A stretch of 47,000 bases of DNA from DATILL01 sp035476575 (GCA_035476575.1 DATILL010000011.1:1-47000); one strand, 5' to 3'; shown: positions 7,654 to 15,722, counted from the first letter of the stretch. Program-made: numbers and translations. Notes: generated by a model from the sequence alone, not told the origin.

Positions 7654-8010
7654 ATGAACACCCTGGACGCCCTGGACGCCAAGTCGCTGCGCTCCGACAT
7701 CCCCGCCTTCCGGCCCGGCGACACCCTGAAGGTGCACGTCCGCGTGGTCGAGGGGTCCCGTGAGCGGATCCAGGTGTTCCAAGGTGTGGTGATCCGCCGG
7801 CAGGGCGGTGGCGTCCGGGAGACCTTCACCGTCCGCAAGGTCAGCTTCGGCGTCGGCGTCGAGCGCACCTTCCCCGTGCACACCCCGATCATTGGCAAGA
7901 TCGAGGTCGTCACCCGGGGCGATGTCCGCCGGGCCAAGCTGTACTACCTGCGCGACCTGCGCGGCAAGGCCGCCAAGATCAAGGAGAAGCGGGAGACCCA
8001 GGCCCGCTGA
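7654..8010 (+). CDS. rplS: 50S ribosomal protein L19
   Basis: A 118-residue L19 starting at ATG 7654 (MNTLDALDAKSLRSDIPAF). Hallmarks are FRPGDTLKVHVRVVEGSRER, FQGVVIRRQGGGVRETFTVRK and GVGVERTFPVHTP, and the tail RRAKLYYLRDLRGKAAKIKE is conserved. It sits at the 30S-50S interface. A GAGGA at 7635-7639 is the likely ribosome binding site, somewhat far upstream. A longer in-frame reading from 7456 passes through the promoter and leader and is rejected. Confidence 0.96.
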   Translation: MNTLDALDAKSLRSDIPAFRPGDTLKVHVRVVEGSRERIQVFQGVVIRRQGGGVRETFTVRKVSFGVGVERTFPVHTPIIGKIEVVTRGDVRRAKLYYLRDLRGKAAKIKEKRETQAR

Positions 8011-8032
8011 GCAGTGTGCGGCCCAGCCCAGT

Positions 8033-8038
8033 TAGGCT
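8033..8038 (+). promoter_or_regulatory. Leaderless-type -10 element for lepB
   Basis: TAGGCT, exactly 7 nt before the ATG at 8046 and without a Shine-Dalgarno. This fits leaderless initiation and supports the chosen lepB start over a GTG at 8016. Confidence 0.5.
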
Positions 8039-8045
8039 GGCCGCG

Positions 8046-9068
8046 ATGACCGACGACGCCTCGGCCGAGCCCGGCATAGCCGCCGATCCCGACCCACCCA
8101 CGTCCCACCAGCCCAGTCGCCCAGCACCTGCGCCCGCCGGCCAGCCCGAGTCGGTCTCGCCGTCCAGCGTGGACGGTAAGCCAGGTGGCCGGCGGAAGAC
8201 CACGGCGCGCCAGCGTGGGACGTCGTTCTGGCGAGAGCTGCCAATCTTGCTGCTCATCGCGCTCGTGCTCGCCGTACTGATCAAGACCTTCCTGGTGCAG
8301 GCGTTCTTCATCCCGTCCGGCTCGATGGAGCGGACGCTGCACGGCTGCCCGGGCTGCTCCGGCGACCGGGTCCTGGTGAACAAGCTGGTCTACCGGTTCC
8401 GCGACCCGCACCCGGGCGACATCGTGGTCTTCCGCGGCCCGGAGTCGTGGGCGCCGGAGGTGCTGGTCGCCGAGCCCAGCAACGTCGTGCAGCGCGGGCT
8501 GCGGGCGGTGGGCCAGGTAATCGGCCTGGCCCAGCCGTCGGAGAAGGACTTCATCAAACGGGTCGTCGCGGTCGGCGGGCAGACCGTGCTGTGCTGCGAC
8601 GCCCAGGGCCGGATCACCGTCGACGGCAGGGCGCTGACCGAGCCGTACATCTACACCGACGGGCCGCAGGACCCCAAGCTCAGCCAGTTCGGCCCGGTCA
8701 CCGTGCCGCCCGGCCGGCTGTGGGTGATGGGCGACCACCGCAACGCCTCCGCCGACAGTCGGGCGCACATCACCGACGAGAACCGGGGCACGATCGCGGT
8801 CGGCGACGTGATCGGCAAGGCGTTCGTGATCGCCTGGCCCCCGTCGCGGTGGGACACCCTCGGCTCGTCGGCAACGCTCGGCGCGGCCGGCCGGTTGACC
8901 GCGCCAGATCCGGTCCTGCTGAGCCTCGGTGCCGTCGTCCCGTTCGGAGTATGGCGGCGGCGGCGCCGCGGCCGGATCTCCCGGGCCGCTACGTGGGTCG
9001 GCCCGGCGAGGTCCGGCCGGCGACGAGCCGGGCGACGTACCCTGCCGTACACCGACCCGCCGGCCTGA
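8046..9068 (+). CDS. lepB: Signal peptidase I
   Basis: A 340-residue type I signal peptidase (S26) that cleaves signal peptides from exported proteins at the outer face of the membrane. A Pro-rich cytoplasmic N-terminus (1-60) is followed by one membrane helix (LPILLLIALVLAVLIKTFLV). The catalytic Ser is S93 in IPSGSMERTL and the general base is K171 in DFIKRVVAVGG. VMGDHRNASADSR is the conserved box near 228-240. Cys pairs (GCPGC at 100-104, CC at 183-184) are as in other actinobacterial enzymes. A second hydrophobic segment near 285-310 precedes a basic tail. It lies between rplS and rnhB, as in mycobacteria. Confidence 0.93.
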   Translation: MTDDASAEPGIAADPDPPTSHQPSRPAPAPAGQPESVSPSSVDGKPGGRRKTTARQRGTSFWRELPILLLIALVLAVLIKTFLVQAFFIPSGSMERTLHGCPGCSGDRVLVNKLVYRFRDPHPGDIVVFRGPESWAPEVLVAEPSNVVQRGLRAVGQVIGLAQPSEKDFIKRVVAVGGQTVLCCDAQGRITVDGRALTEPYIYTDGPQDPKLSQFGPVTVPPGRLWVMGDHRNASADSRAHITDENRGTIAVGDVIGKAFVIAWPPSRWDTLGSSATLGAAGRLTAPDPVLLSLGAVVPFGVWRRRRRGRISRAATWVGPARSGRRRAGRRTLPYTDPPA

Positions 9069-9141
9069 CCAGGGCCTGGTCTGGTCTGCCGGCCCGGCGG
9101 GCCCAGCCGCCCCGACCCTCCGCCCGTGGCCTGGGATGTCT

Positions 9142-9147
9142 TAGGCT
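9142..9147 (+). promoter_or_regulatory. Leaderless-type -10 upstream of the short ORF/rnhB
   Basis: TAGGCT, 10 nt before ATG 9158. It probably drives a transcript that covers the short ORF and rnhB. Confidence 0.4.
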
Positions 9148-9157
9148 AACGGGTGCC

Positions 9158-9244
9158 ATGACGGTCACCCGCTCCCCTCGCCCGGCGGACGATCCGCGTT
9201 CCGCGGCTGGCCGGCGCGTGCCGCCTGATCGGCGTCCGGTGTGA
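9158..9244 (+). CDS. Possible 28-residue leader peptide coupled to rnhB
   Basis: ATG 9158 opens a 28-codon frame (MTVTRSPRPADDPRSAAGRR, then VPPDRRPV) whose TGA overlaps the rnhB GTG as GTGA. It is basic and Pro-rich with no recognisable domain. The TAGGCT 10 nt upstream and the stop-start overlap suggest it is translated to couple ribosomes onto rnhB, which has no Shine-Dalgarno of its own. It could equally be chance. Homologues would be hard to detect at this length. Confidence 0.35.
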   Translation: MTVTRSPRPADDPRSAAGRRVPPDRRPV

Positions 9245-9918
9245 TCACGCCGCATCGGACGGTCGTGCGCCGCGATGCCGGGCTGTGGGCGTTCGAGGGG
9301 GCACTGCGGCGGCGTGGGTTCGAGCTGGTCGCAGGCGCGGACGAGGCCGGCCGGGGGGCGTGCGCCGGTCCACTCGTGGTGGCCGCGTGCGTGCTGCCGT
9401 CCGGCCGCCGGGGGCAGGTGCCGGAGCTGGCCGACTCCAAGCTGCTCACGCCGACAGCCCGCGACCGGGTCTACGCCGAGGTCGTGGCGCGGGCGCTGGC
9501 CTGGTCGGTGGTGGTGGTGCCGGCGGCCGAGGTGGACGCCCGCGGCCTGCACGTGACGAACCTGGAGGGGATGCGCCGGGCGCTCGCCGCGCTGGACCCC
9601 GGGCCGTCGTACGTGCTGACCGACGGGTTCGGGGTGCCCGGCCTCGGCGTGCCCGGCCTGGCGGTGTGGAAGGGCGACCGGGTGGCCGCCTGCATCGCGG
9701 CCGCGTCCGTGCTGGCCAAGGTGACCAGGGACCGGATCATGACCGAGCTGCACGAACGCTATCCGGAGTACGACTTCGCGACCCACAAGGGGTATGTCAC
9801 GGCCGCGCACGCGATGGCGCTGGACGCGCACGGGCCGTGTCCGGAGCACCGGTACTCCTATGTCAACGTCGCTCGGGCGCTGAGCCAGAATGGCGGCATG
9901 GAGTGGGTGAGCGCATGA
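9241..9918 (+). CDS. rnhB: Ribonuclease HII
   Basis: A 225-residue RNase HII that nicks RNA embedded in DNA (misincorporated ribonucleotides, primer remnants). VAGADEAGRGACAGPLVVAA carries D34 and E35, the first metal ligands. LADSKLLTPTAR is the substrate-strand loop. A third acidic residue lies in YVLTDGF, and IAAASVLAKVTRD completes the site. A GVPGL duplication is seen near residue 130. The GTG start overlaps the stop of the preceding short ORF, and rnhB is followed by DUF2469. Confidence 0.94.
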   Translation: MITPHRTVVRRDAGLWAFEGALRRRGFELVAGADEAGRGACAGPLVVAACVLPSGRRGQVPELADSKLLTPTARDRVYAEVVARALAWSVVVVPAAEVDARGLHVTNLEGMRRALAALDPGPSYVLTDGFGVPGLGVPGLAVWKGDRVAACIAAASVLAKVTRDRIMTELHERYPEYDFATHKGYVTAAHAMALDAHGPCPEHRYSYVNVARALSQNGGMEWVSA

Positions 9919-9955
9919 GCACCCGCGAGACGACAGTGAGCGTGGGGTCGGGCGC

Positions 9956-10264
9956 ATGAGCGCTGAAGATCTTGAGAAGTACGAGACCGAGATGGAGCTG
10001 CAGCTCTATCGCGAGTATCGCGACATCGTCCGGCAGTTTACGTACGTCGTCGAGACCGAGCGCCGCTTCTACCTGGCGAACTCGGTGGACCTGGTGCCCC
10101 GCAACGCCGACGGTGAGGTGTACTTCGAGGTCATCATGCACGACGCTTGGGTGTGGGACATGTACCGGCCCGCGCGTTTTGTGAAGAACGTGCGGGTGGT
10201 CACGTTCAAGGACGTGAACGTCGAGGAGCTGGAGAAGCCGGACCTGGAGATGCCTGGCTCCTAA
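9956..10264 (+). CDS. DUF2469 family protein
   Basis: A 102-residue acidic protein beginning MSAEDLEKYETEMELQLYRE, with MHDAWVWDMYRPARFVKNVR in its second half. This matches DUF2469, an actinobacterial family of unknown function almost always found just after rnhB. No membrane segment or catalytic motif is visible. ATG 9956 lies 37 nt after the rnhB stop. Conservation beside translation and DNA-repair genes suggests a housekeeping role, but that is inference only. Confidence 0.92.
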   Translation: MSAEDLEKYETEMELQLYREYRDIVRQFTYVVETERRFYLANSVDLVPRNADGEVYFEVIMHDAWVWDMYRPARFVKNVRVVTFKDVNVEELEKPDLEMPGS

Positions 10265-10291
10265 GCACGATGCGGCCGGTCTGTCAAACGG

Positions 10292-10319
10292 TCGTCCACA
10301 GGCCTGCGGGTTGTCCACA
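10292..10319 (+). promoter_or_regulatory. Pair of DnaA-box-like sites upstream of yraN
   Basis: TCGTCCACA at 10292-10300 and TTGTCCACA at 10311-10319 have the same orientation and are 19 bp apart. TTGTCCACA equals the high-GC actinobacterial DnaA box. They lie between DUF2469 and yraN. Confidence 0.4.
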
Positions 10320-10357
10320 AGCGTGACGATCATGCCTTTCCGGCGGTAGCTGTGCGG

Positions 10358-10363
10358 CAGGCT
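10358..10363 (+). promoter_or_regulatory. Possible leaderless -10 for yraN
   Basis: CAGGCT, 7 nt before ATG 10371. It is the same arrangement as the lepB TAGGCT, with one mismatch to TANNNT. Confidence 0.3.
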
Positions 10364-10370
10364 GGTCGGC

Positions 10371-10724
10371 ATGCGAGTCAAGGATGCGTTGGGCCGGTAC
10401 GGCGAGCAGGTCGCGGCGGAGCACCTGGAGCGGTCCGGCCTGGAGGTCGTCGACCGTAACTGGCGGTGCGCCGAGGGAGAGCTCGACATCGTCGCTCGGG
10501 AGGGCGACGTGCTCGTCTTCTGTGAGGTGAAGACGAGATCCGGGCTGGGTTTCGGAGATCCGGCCGAGGCGGTCGTCGGGCGCAAGGCCGAACGGCTCCG
10601 GCGGCTGGCGCTGCGCTGGCTGGCGGCACACGAGATCTCCTGCCGGGACCTCCGCTTTGACGTGGTGACGGTGCTGCGGACCGACGACGGGCTGCGGGTG
10701 CGCCACCTGCGGGCGGCGTTCTGA
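10371..10724 (+). CDS. UPF0102 (YraN) nuclease-fold protein
   Basis: A 117-residue YraN/UPF0102 protein with a Holliday-junction-resolvase-like restriction-endonuclease fold. Seen are LGRYGEQVAAEHLERSG, NWRCAEGELDIVAREGD (the E-x-D catalytic pair) and VFCEVKTRSGLGFG (the E-x-K motif). These residues are all present, so the nuclease site may be intact. The cellular role is not settled. Its last base overlaps the comM start, and the yraN-comM-dprA order is conserved in Actinobacteria. Confidence 0.92.
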   Translation: MRVKDALGRYGEQVAAEHLERSGLEVVDRNWRCAEGELDIVAREGDVLVFCEVKTRSGLGFGDPAEAVVGRKAERLRRLALRWLAAHEISCRDLRFDVVTVLRTDDGLRVRHLRAAF

Positions 10725-12250
10725 TGGCGCTGGCCCGGACCACGTCGGTCACTCTGGCCGGGCTGGAGGGGTGCCTGGTCGACGTCGAGGCCGACCTGGC
10801 CACCGGGCTGCCCGGTTTCGTCATGGTCGGGCTGCCGGACGCGGCGCTGTCGGAGTCGCGCGACCGGATCCGCGCCGCGATCGTAAACTCGGGGCTGGAC
10901 TGGCCGTCCCGGCGGATGACCGTCGCGCTGCTGCCGGCCTCGGTGCGCAAGTACGGCTCGCACTTCGACTTGGCCCTCGCGCTGGCCGTGCTCGGTGCGG
11001 CCGAGGCGGTGCCGGTCACGGCGCTGGCCGGCGTCGCGGTGCTGGGAGAGCTGGGCCTGGACGGTCGGGTGCGGTCGGTTCGTGGGGTGCTGCCGGCCGT
11101 GCTGGCCGCGGCCCGGGCGGGGCTGCGCCGGGTGCTCGTCCCGCAGCCGAACGCGGCCGAGGCGGCCCTGGTGTCGGAGCTGGACGTGCGTGGCGTGGCG
11201 TCGCTGGCCGACGCGGTGGCCTGGCTACGCGGGGAGCCAGCCGATGTGCTGGTTGGCTGCCCGCCGACCGCGACAGACGAGCCGGCCGGGCCGGACCTGG
11301 CGGATGTGGCCGGCCAGGCGGTCGGCCGGCGGGCGGTGGAGGTGGCCGCGGCGGGTGGGCACAACCTGTTCCTGCTCGGGCCGCCCGGGTCGGGCAAGAC
11401 GATGCTGGCCGAGCGGCTGCCGGGCCTGCTTCCCCCGCTGGATGACGCCGCCGCGCTGGAGGTGACCGCGATCCACTCGGTGGCCGGGGTGCTGCCGGCC
11501 GGTGCTCCACTGATCCGCTGCCCGCCGTTCGAGAGCCCGCACCACACCGCGTCGATGGCCGCGCTGGTCGGCGGTGGCTCCGGGCTGGCCCGGCCGGGGG
11601 CGGTCTCGATGGCCCATCGAGGGGTGCTGTTTCTGGACGAGGCGCCGGAGTTCTCGGCGCGTTCGCTCGACGCGCTGCGCCAGCCGCTGGAGCGGGGTGA
11701 GGTGGTGCTGTCCCGGTCGCACGGCGTGGCCCGGTATCCGTCACGCTGCCAGCTTGTGCTCGCGGCGAACCCGTGCCCCTGTGCGTCCGCGGCCGGTGAC
11801 CAGGCGTGTGTCTGCGCGGGTAGCGCGCGGCGCCGGTACCTGACCCGGCTGTCCGGCCCGCTGCTGGACCGGATCGACCTGCACGTGGAGCTGCTGCCGG
11901 TGACCGGCGCCGACCTGCTCGCCGAGCCTGGCTGCGCCGAGACCAGTGCCGTGGTGGCCGCGCGGGTCCGGGCAGCGCGGGCCGCGGCGGCCGAACGGTG
12001 GAGCGGCACGCCCTGGCGGCTGAACGCGGATGTGCCTGGCAGCGCACTACGCACCCGCTGGCGGCTACCGGCCCGGACCCGGCGTACCGCGGACATGGCG
12101 GTCGACTGTGGCCAGCTCAGCGCCCGTGGCTATGACCGGGTGCTCCGCGTGGCCTGGACGGTTGCCGATTTGGCCGGCCGTCTCGTACCCGATGCCGGCG
12201 ACGTGAACACGGCCGTGGGCCTGCGCACCCGGGTTGAGGTGGCGGCGTGA
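10724..12250 (+). CDS. comM: YifB/ComM-family Mg-chelatase-like AAA ATPase
   Basis: A 508-residue protein with an N-terminal Lon-like S5 fold domain (about 1-165, including VGLPDAALSESRDRIRAAI), a AAA+ core and a C-terminal Mg-chelatase segment. Walker A is GPPGSGKT at 219-226 and Walker B is VLFLDEAPEF with D305 and E306. NPCPC begins a Cys cluster (CPCASAAGDQACVC) typical of the family. In naturally competent bacteria ComM acts as a helicase in branch migration during recombination of incoming DNA. Here it overlaps yraN and dprA, consistent with a recombination or DNA-processing role. Confidence 0.93.
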   Translation: MALARTTSVTLAGLEGCLVDVEADLATGLPGFVMVGLPDAALSESRDRIRAAIVNSGLDWPSRRMTVALLPASVRKYGSHFDLALALAVLGAAEAVPVTALAGVAVLGELGLDGRVRSVRGVLPAVLAAARAGLRRVLVPQPNAAEAALVSELDVRGVASLADAVAWLRGEPADVLVGCPPTATDEPAGPDLADVAGQAVGRRAVEVAAAGGHNLFLLGPPGSGKTMLAERLPGLLPPLDDAAALEVTAIHSVAGVLPAGAPLIRCPPFESPHHTASMAALVGGGSGLARPGAVSMAHRGVLFLDEAPEFSARSLDALRQPLERGEVVLSRSHGVARYPSRCQLVLAANPCPCASAAGDQACVCAGSARRRYLTRLSGPLLDRIDLHVELLPVTGADLLAEPGCAETSAVVAARVRAARAAAAERWSGTPWRLNADVPGSALRTRWRLPARTRRTADMAVDCGQLSARGYDRVLRVAWTVADLAGRLVPDAGDVNTAVGLRTRVEVAA

Positions 12251-13488
12251 CCGCCGGCAGCGCCCCCGAGGCCACGCCTGGCCTGGCCCGTGACCCCGCG
12301 CCCGCCGGCCGGACGGCCGGTCAGGAGGCGCTGGATCCGGTGCGCCGGGCGCGGGCCTGGCTGTCCCGGGCGGTTGAGCCAGGCTCGGCCGAGCTCTACC
12401 GGTACGTCGCGCGGCTCGGGCCCGTCGAGGCGGTGCGCCGGATCCGGGCCGGACAGGCGCCCGCCAGCGTGACCGCGCTGGCCGCCGGACGTCGGGACGA
12501 GGACCAGGTGGAGCGCGATCTGGCGCTCGCCCGGCAGGCCGGGATCCGGCTGGTGGTCCCGGAGGACCCGGAGTGGCCGTCCTGGGTGCTGCTGGCGATG
12601 GAGGGCACCGTCACCCGCGGCGTGCCGGACCTGGCTCCGCCGTTGGCGCTGTGGGTGCGCGGCGCGCGGAAGCTGGACGAGCTCACCGACCGGGCGGTCG
12701 CGATCGTCGGCGCCCGCGGGGCCACCCACTACGGCGAGCATGTCGCCACGGACCTCGCCTACCGGCTGGCCAGCCGGGGCTGGACGGTCGTGTCCGGTGG
12801 CGCGTTCGGCATCGACGCCGCGGCCCACACGGGAGCGCTCAGTGCGGACGGCGTCACAGCGGCGGTGATCGCGGGTGGGCTGGACCGGCCCTACCCGGCC
12901 GGTAACGTGCGGCTGTTCGACCGGATCGCCGAGTCCGGGCTGCTGCTCAGCGAGTGGCCGCCGGGGTGTGCCCCGCAGCGACACCGGTTCCTGATCCGGA
13001 ACAGGCTCATCGCCGGGCTGGTGGGCGGCACCGTCGTGGTGGAGGCCGGCGCCCGGAGCGGTGCCCGGCAGACAGCGCGCCGGACCCGCGAGCTCGGTCG
13101 CCCGGTCATGGCTGTGCCCGGTCCGGTCACCTCCGCGATGTCGGTCGGCAGCCACCAGCTCATCCGCGCTGGCGAGGCCCGGATCGTGGCCAACGCCGCG
13201 GAGGTGCTGGAAGAGGTCGGCCGGATCGGCGAGGACCTCGCGCCGTCCGCTGAATCCCAGCCCTCGATCGACGACGAGCTCGACCCGGTGTCGCGTCGGG
13301 TGCTGGACGGCGTGCCGGCCCGGGCGGCGGTGTCGCCCGAGCGGATCGCGCGCGCGGCCGGGGTCGAGGTCGCCGCGGTCATTCGTTGCCTGCCGGCCCT
13401 CGAGCTCGTCGGTCTGGTCGAGTCGATGCACGGGGCCTGGCGGCTCACCCCTGCTGCCCGCGGTCGTTCAGCGGCCGGCGAGTCATGA
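12247..13488 (+). CDS. dprA: DNA-processing protein DprA
   Basis: A 413-residue DprA, which binds single-stranded DNA and loads RecA during transformation. The Rossmann-like core shows AIVGARGATHYGEHVATDLA, GGAFGIDAAAHTGAL, AGGLDRPYPAGN and FLIRNRLIAGL. A C-terminal winged-helix part (about 345-400) follows a linker. GTG 12247 overlaps the comM stop (GTGA). The N-terminal ~100 residues are a helical extension as in other actinobacterial DprA. Its TGA overlaps a short 38-codon frame that I do not regard as a gene. Confidence 0.94.
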   Translation: MTAGSAPEATPGLARDPAPAGRTAGQEALDPVRRARAWLSRAVEPGSAELYRYVARLGPVEAVRRIRAGQAPASVTALAAGRRDEDQVERDLALARQAGIRLVVPEDPEWPSWVLLAMEGTVTRGVPDLAPPLALWVRGARKLDELTDRAVAIVGARGATHYGEHVATDLAYRLASRGWTVVSGGAFGIDAAAHTGALSADGVTAAVIAGGLDRPYPAGNVRLFDRIAESGLLLSEWPPGCAPQRHRFLIRNRLIAGLVGGTVVVEAGARSGARQTARRTRELGRPVMAVPGPVTSAMSVGSHQLIRAGEARIVANAAEVLEEVGRIGEDLAPSAESQPSIDDELDPVSRRVLDGVPARAAVSPERIARAAGVEVAAVIRCLPALELVGLVESMHGAWRLTPAARGRSAAGES

Positions 13489-13575
13489 CCCGATCCGGCG
13501 GTCGGGGAGCCGAGCTGGCCGGCGCGCCGAGCCCGGTGGTTGACGCCACGCCGGGCAGGGTCGACGGTCGGGAAC

Positions 13576-14616
13576 GTGACTGGCGACGACCACCCGGCTG
13601 ATCATTCGGCGGACCAGCCGCCGCCCGACCGACCTTCCCCACAACTGCCCGACCAACCGGCCGGGCCCCTGGCCGGGAACCCGGCTGGGGACCGGTCGAC
13701 CCAGGCCCGGCGGAGGGCTCTCCCATCTGGCCTTGGTGCCGCCGTAGACGCCTTCGAGCGGAACCTGCGGTTCGAACGGTCGATGTCCGAGCACAGCATC
13801 CGCGCCTACCTCGTCGACGTGGTCGGTCTCCTCGACCACGTGGCCAGGTCAGGCGGTGGCTTCGACGGGCTCGACGTCGGCGCGCTGCGCGGCTGGCTGG
13901 CGGCGTTACACCGGGCCGGTGCGGCCAGGACCACGCTGGCCCGCCGTACCTCCGCCGCCCGTGCGTTCACGGCGTTCGCGCACCGGCAGGGCTGGTTGGC
14001 GACCGACCCCGGTGTCGGGCTGTCCACCCCGAAGCCGCACCGCAGGCTACCGCCGGTGCTCCGCCAGCCCCAGGCCAGGGCGCTCGTCGAGAACACGGCC
14101 GGCAACACACCCGTCGGAATGCGGGACCGGGTCGTGGTGGAGATCCTCTACGCCACCGGGATCCGGGTGGCCGAGCTGGTGCGGCTCGACATTGACGACG
14201 TCGACCGCGAGCGCCGCCTGGTCCGGGTGCTGGGCAAGGGCGACAAGGAGCGCAGCGTCCCCTACGGGCTGCCCGCCGAGCATGCCGTCGATCGCTGGCT
14301 GCGGTCCGGCCGGCCCGCGTTGCGCACCGAACACAGCGGTGCCGCCTTCGTGCTGGGCGACCGTGGCCGCCGGATCGACCCCCGTTCGGTCCGGCGTGTG
14401 GTACACCGCCGCGTCGCCGAGATCGACGGGGCACCGGACATCGGACCGCATGGCCTCCGGCACTCCGCCGCCACCCACCTGCTCGAAGGTGGCGCCGACC
14501 TGCGGGCCGTCCAGGAGATCCTCGGTCACGCCAGCCTGGCGACCACCCAGATCTACACCCACGTCTCGGTCGAGAGGCTCCGGGCGGCCTACCGCCAGGC
14601 GCACCCCCGGGCCTGA
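13576..14616 (+). CDS. xerC: Tyrosine recombinase XerC
   Basis: A 346-residue tyrosine recombinase, likely resolving chromosome dimers at dif. The catalytic set is intact: R197 (TGIRVAEL), K221 (VLGKGDKER), H292 and R295 (GPHGLRHSAATH), H318 (LGHASLATTQ) and nucleophile Y327 (IYTHVS). The N-terminal SAM-like core-binding domain spans roughly 55-140, after a Pro/Asp-rich tail. I chose GTG 13576; a TTG at 13540 in the same frame is an alternative. Its position after dprA and before rpsB is the usual actinobacterial arrangement. Confidence 0.93.
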   Translation: MTGDDHPADHSADQPPPDRPSPQLPDQPAGPLAGNPAGDRSTQARRRALPSGLGAAVDAFERNLRFERSMSEHSIRAYLVDVVGLLDHVARSGGGFDGLDVGALRGWLAALHRAGAARTTLARRTSAARAFTAFAHRQGWLATDPGVGLSTPKPHRRLPPVLRQPQARALVENTAGNTPVGMRDRVVVEILYATGIRVAELVRLDIDDVDRERRLVRVLGKGDKERSVPYGLPAEHAVDRWLRSGRPALRTEHSGAAFVLGDRGRRIDPRSVRRVVHRRVAEIDGAPDIGPHGLRHSAATHLLEGGADLRAVQEILGHASLATTQIYTHVSVERLRAAYRQAHPRA

Positions 14617-14639
14617 CGGCGGGCTGCACCTGGCCGTCA
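14614..14639. terminator. Hairpin between convergent xerC and M23 genes
   Basis: TGACGGC at 14614-14620 pairs with GCCGTCA at 14633-14639 (7 bp, 12-nt loop). It contains both stop codons. There is no T tract, so it is a weak bidirectional terminator candidate. Confidence 0.3.
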
Positions 14640-15395
14640 GGGCGGACGGCGACCCGCGAGCAGCATTCCGGCAGCCAGGGCGATCGCCATGGCGGTCGCG
14701 ATGCCGGCGGCGCGGGCACGCTGCCACGGGTCGGGCCGGTCCCGGGCCGGCGCGGCGGCCAGCGCGGCATCCGCCCCGGCGTGGCCCGGCGCACCGGCTC
14801 CGGCCGCCGGGCGCCCGGGCGGTCCGGCCGCCGACCCATGACCGGACGGATGGCCAGCGGCAGATGCGGCGCCCGGAGCTTGGTGCCAGGGCAGCAGCCG
14901 CACCGGCCCGCCCCGGACCAGCGACAGCGGGTCACGGTAGGCCTCGCCCTGCCGCAGGCCCCAGTGCAGGCAGGCCAGCCGCGGGCAGCCCAGGTGGCCG
15001 GGCATCAGCGTGCCGAGCACCTCACCTCGGACCACCGGCTGCCCGACCCGGACCATGGCCAGCAGCGGCTCGTACGTCGTCCGCAGGCCGTCGGGGTGCT
15101 GGACCGCCACCACGCCCCGACCCGCCACCACCCCGGCGAAGGACACCACACCCGCCCCTGCCGCGAGCACCGGCGTGCCCGGCGCGGCGGCCAGGTCGAC
15201 GCCGCGATGACCGGGCCCGTACGCCGTGTCGGGCGGGTCGAAGCCGCGGACCAGGTCGGGGGGACCGGGCAGCGGCCAGCCCCAGCCGCCGACCAGCGGC
15301 TCGGCCCGGGCCACCGCTGGTCCCGGTCCCAGCCCGAGGGCCGGCACCGCGAAGATCAAGACCAGGACGCACACCATGCGGGACAGGAAGATCAC
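14637..15395 (-). CDS. Secreted M23 (LytM-type) peptidase
   Basis: A 252-residue protein with an N-terminal signal peptide (VIFLSRMVCVLVLIFAVPAL, cleavage near VARA-EP). The peptidase_M23 domain shows HRGVDLA (zinc ligands H and D) and the distal CLHWGLR (H-x-G-like). A Pro/Ala/Gly-rich linker leads to a C-terminal hydrophobic segment (IATAMAIALAAGMLLAG), so it may be membrane-anchored. It probably cuts peptidoglycan cross-bridges or acts as a LytM regulator. GTG 15393-15395 is preferred; ATG at 15375-15377 is possible. Mycobacteria have a similar gene beside rpsB. An upstream in-frame reading through rpsB and tsf is a shadow. Confidence 0.85.
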   Translation of the reverse strand: MIFLSRMVCVLVLIFAVPALGLGPGPAVARAEPLVGGWGWPLPGPPDLVRGFDPPDTAYGPGHRGVDLAAAPGTPVLAAGAGVVSFAGVVAGRGVVAVQHPDGLRTTYEPLLAMVRVGQPVVRGEVLGTLMPGHLGCPRLACLHWGLRQGEAYRDPLSLVRGGPVRLLPWHQAPGAASAAGHPSGHGSAAGPPGRPAAGAGAPGHAGADAALAAAPARDRPDPWQRARAAGIATAMAIALAAGMLLAGRRPP

Positions 15396-15447
15396 CCTGT
15401 CCACGGTCCCGGACGGGACGGCAACAGGCACCCCGGGAAGCACGACC

Positions 15448-15475
15448 TGTGGATAACTCCGAAGCCTGTGGACGG
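15448..15475 (-). promoter_or_regulatory. Pair of DnaA-box-like sites upstream of rpsB/M23
   Basis: TGTGGATAA at 15448-15456 is the exact complement of the consensus DnaA box TTATCCACA. TGTGGACGG at 15467-15475 is a second, weaker copy with the same orientation, 19 bp away. Confidence 0.4.
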
Positions 15476-15519
15476 CGGCTTGACAGTGTGGGAGTTTCCG
15501 CGCATCCGGGCCGACGTCG

Positions 15520-15525
15520 TACACT
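15520..15525 (+). promoter_or_regulatory. Candidate -10 of the rpsB-tsf operon
   Basis: TACACT with no strong -35 at the correct spacing. It would give a leader of about 190 nt before rpsB. Confidence 0.35.
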
Positions 15526-15722
15526 CGACCCGCGACTCGCCTCGGTGAGTCGACTTCGCACGCCCCGATCCGGCTTAGGCCGGTGGTGCGTCGCTCGGTC
15601 CGGTGGTTTCGCGACCTCCGGTACGGCGCATCAGGGGCGCCAGGCCCGGCGATCACCGACCGCCGGGACGCAACCGGGACGCGCGCCGCCCGCACCGCGG
15701 CGCAGAGAAGGAGCGAGCGGCC

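Larger units (their letters stand above)
15396..15722. other. 327-bp intergenic region between M23 and rpsB
   Basis: It holds divergent promoters. On the plus strand TACACT at 15520-15525 is a good -10 with a poor TTCCGC -35, and a TTGACA lies at 15480-15485. Two DnaA-box-like sites lie at 15448-15475. The ~200-nt rpsB leader includes a short hairpin (GACTC/GAGTC near 15533-15550). No gene is seen. Confidence 0.6.

Noticed and set aside
13485..13601. 38-codon frame overlapping the dprA stop (ATGA)
   Set aside because: Good overlap but no ribosome binding site or recognisable content, and it runs into the xerC start in another frame.
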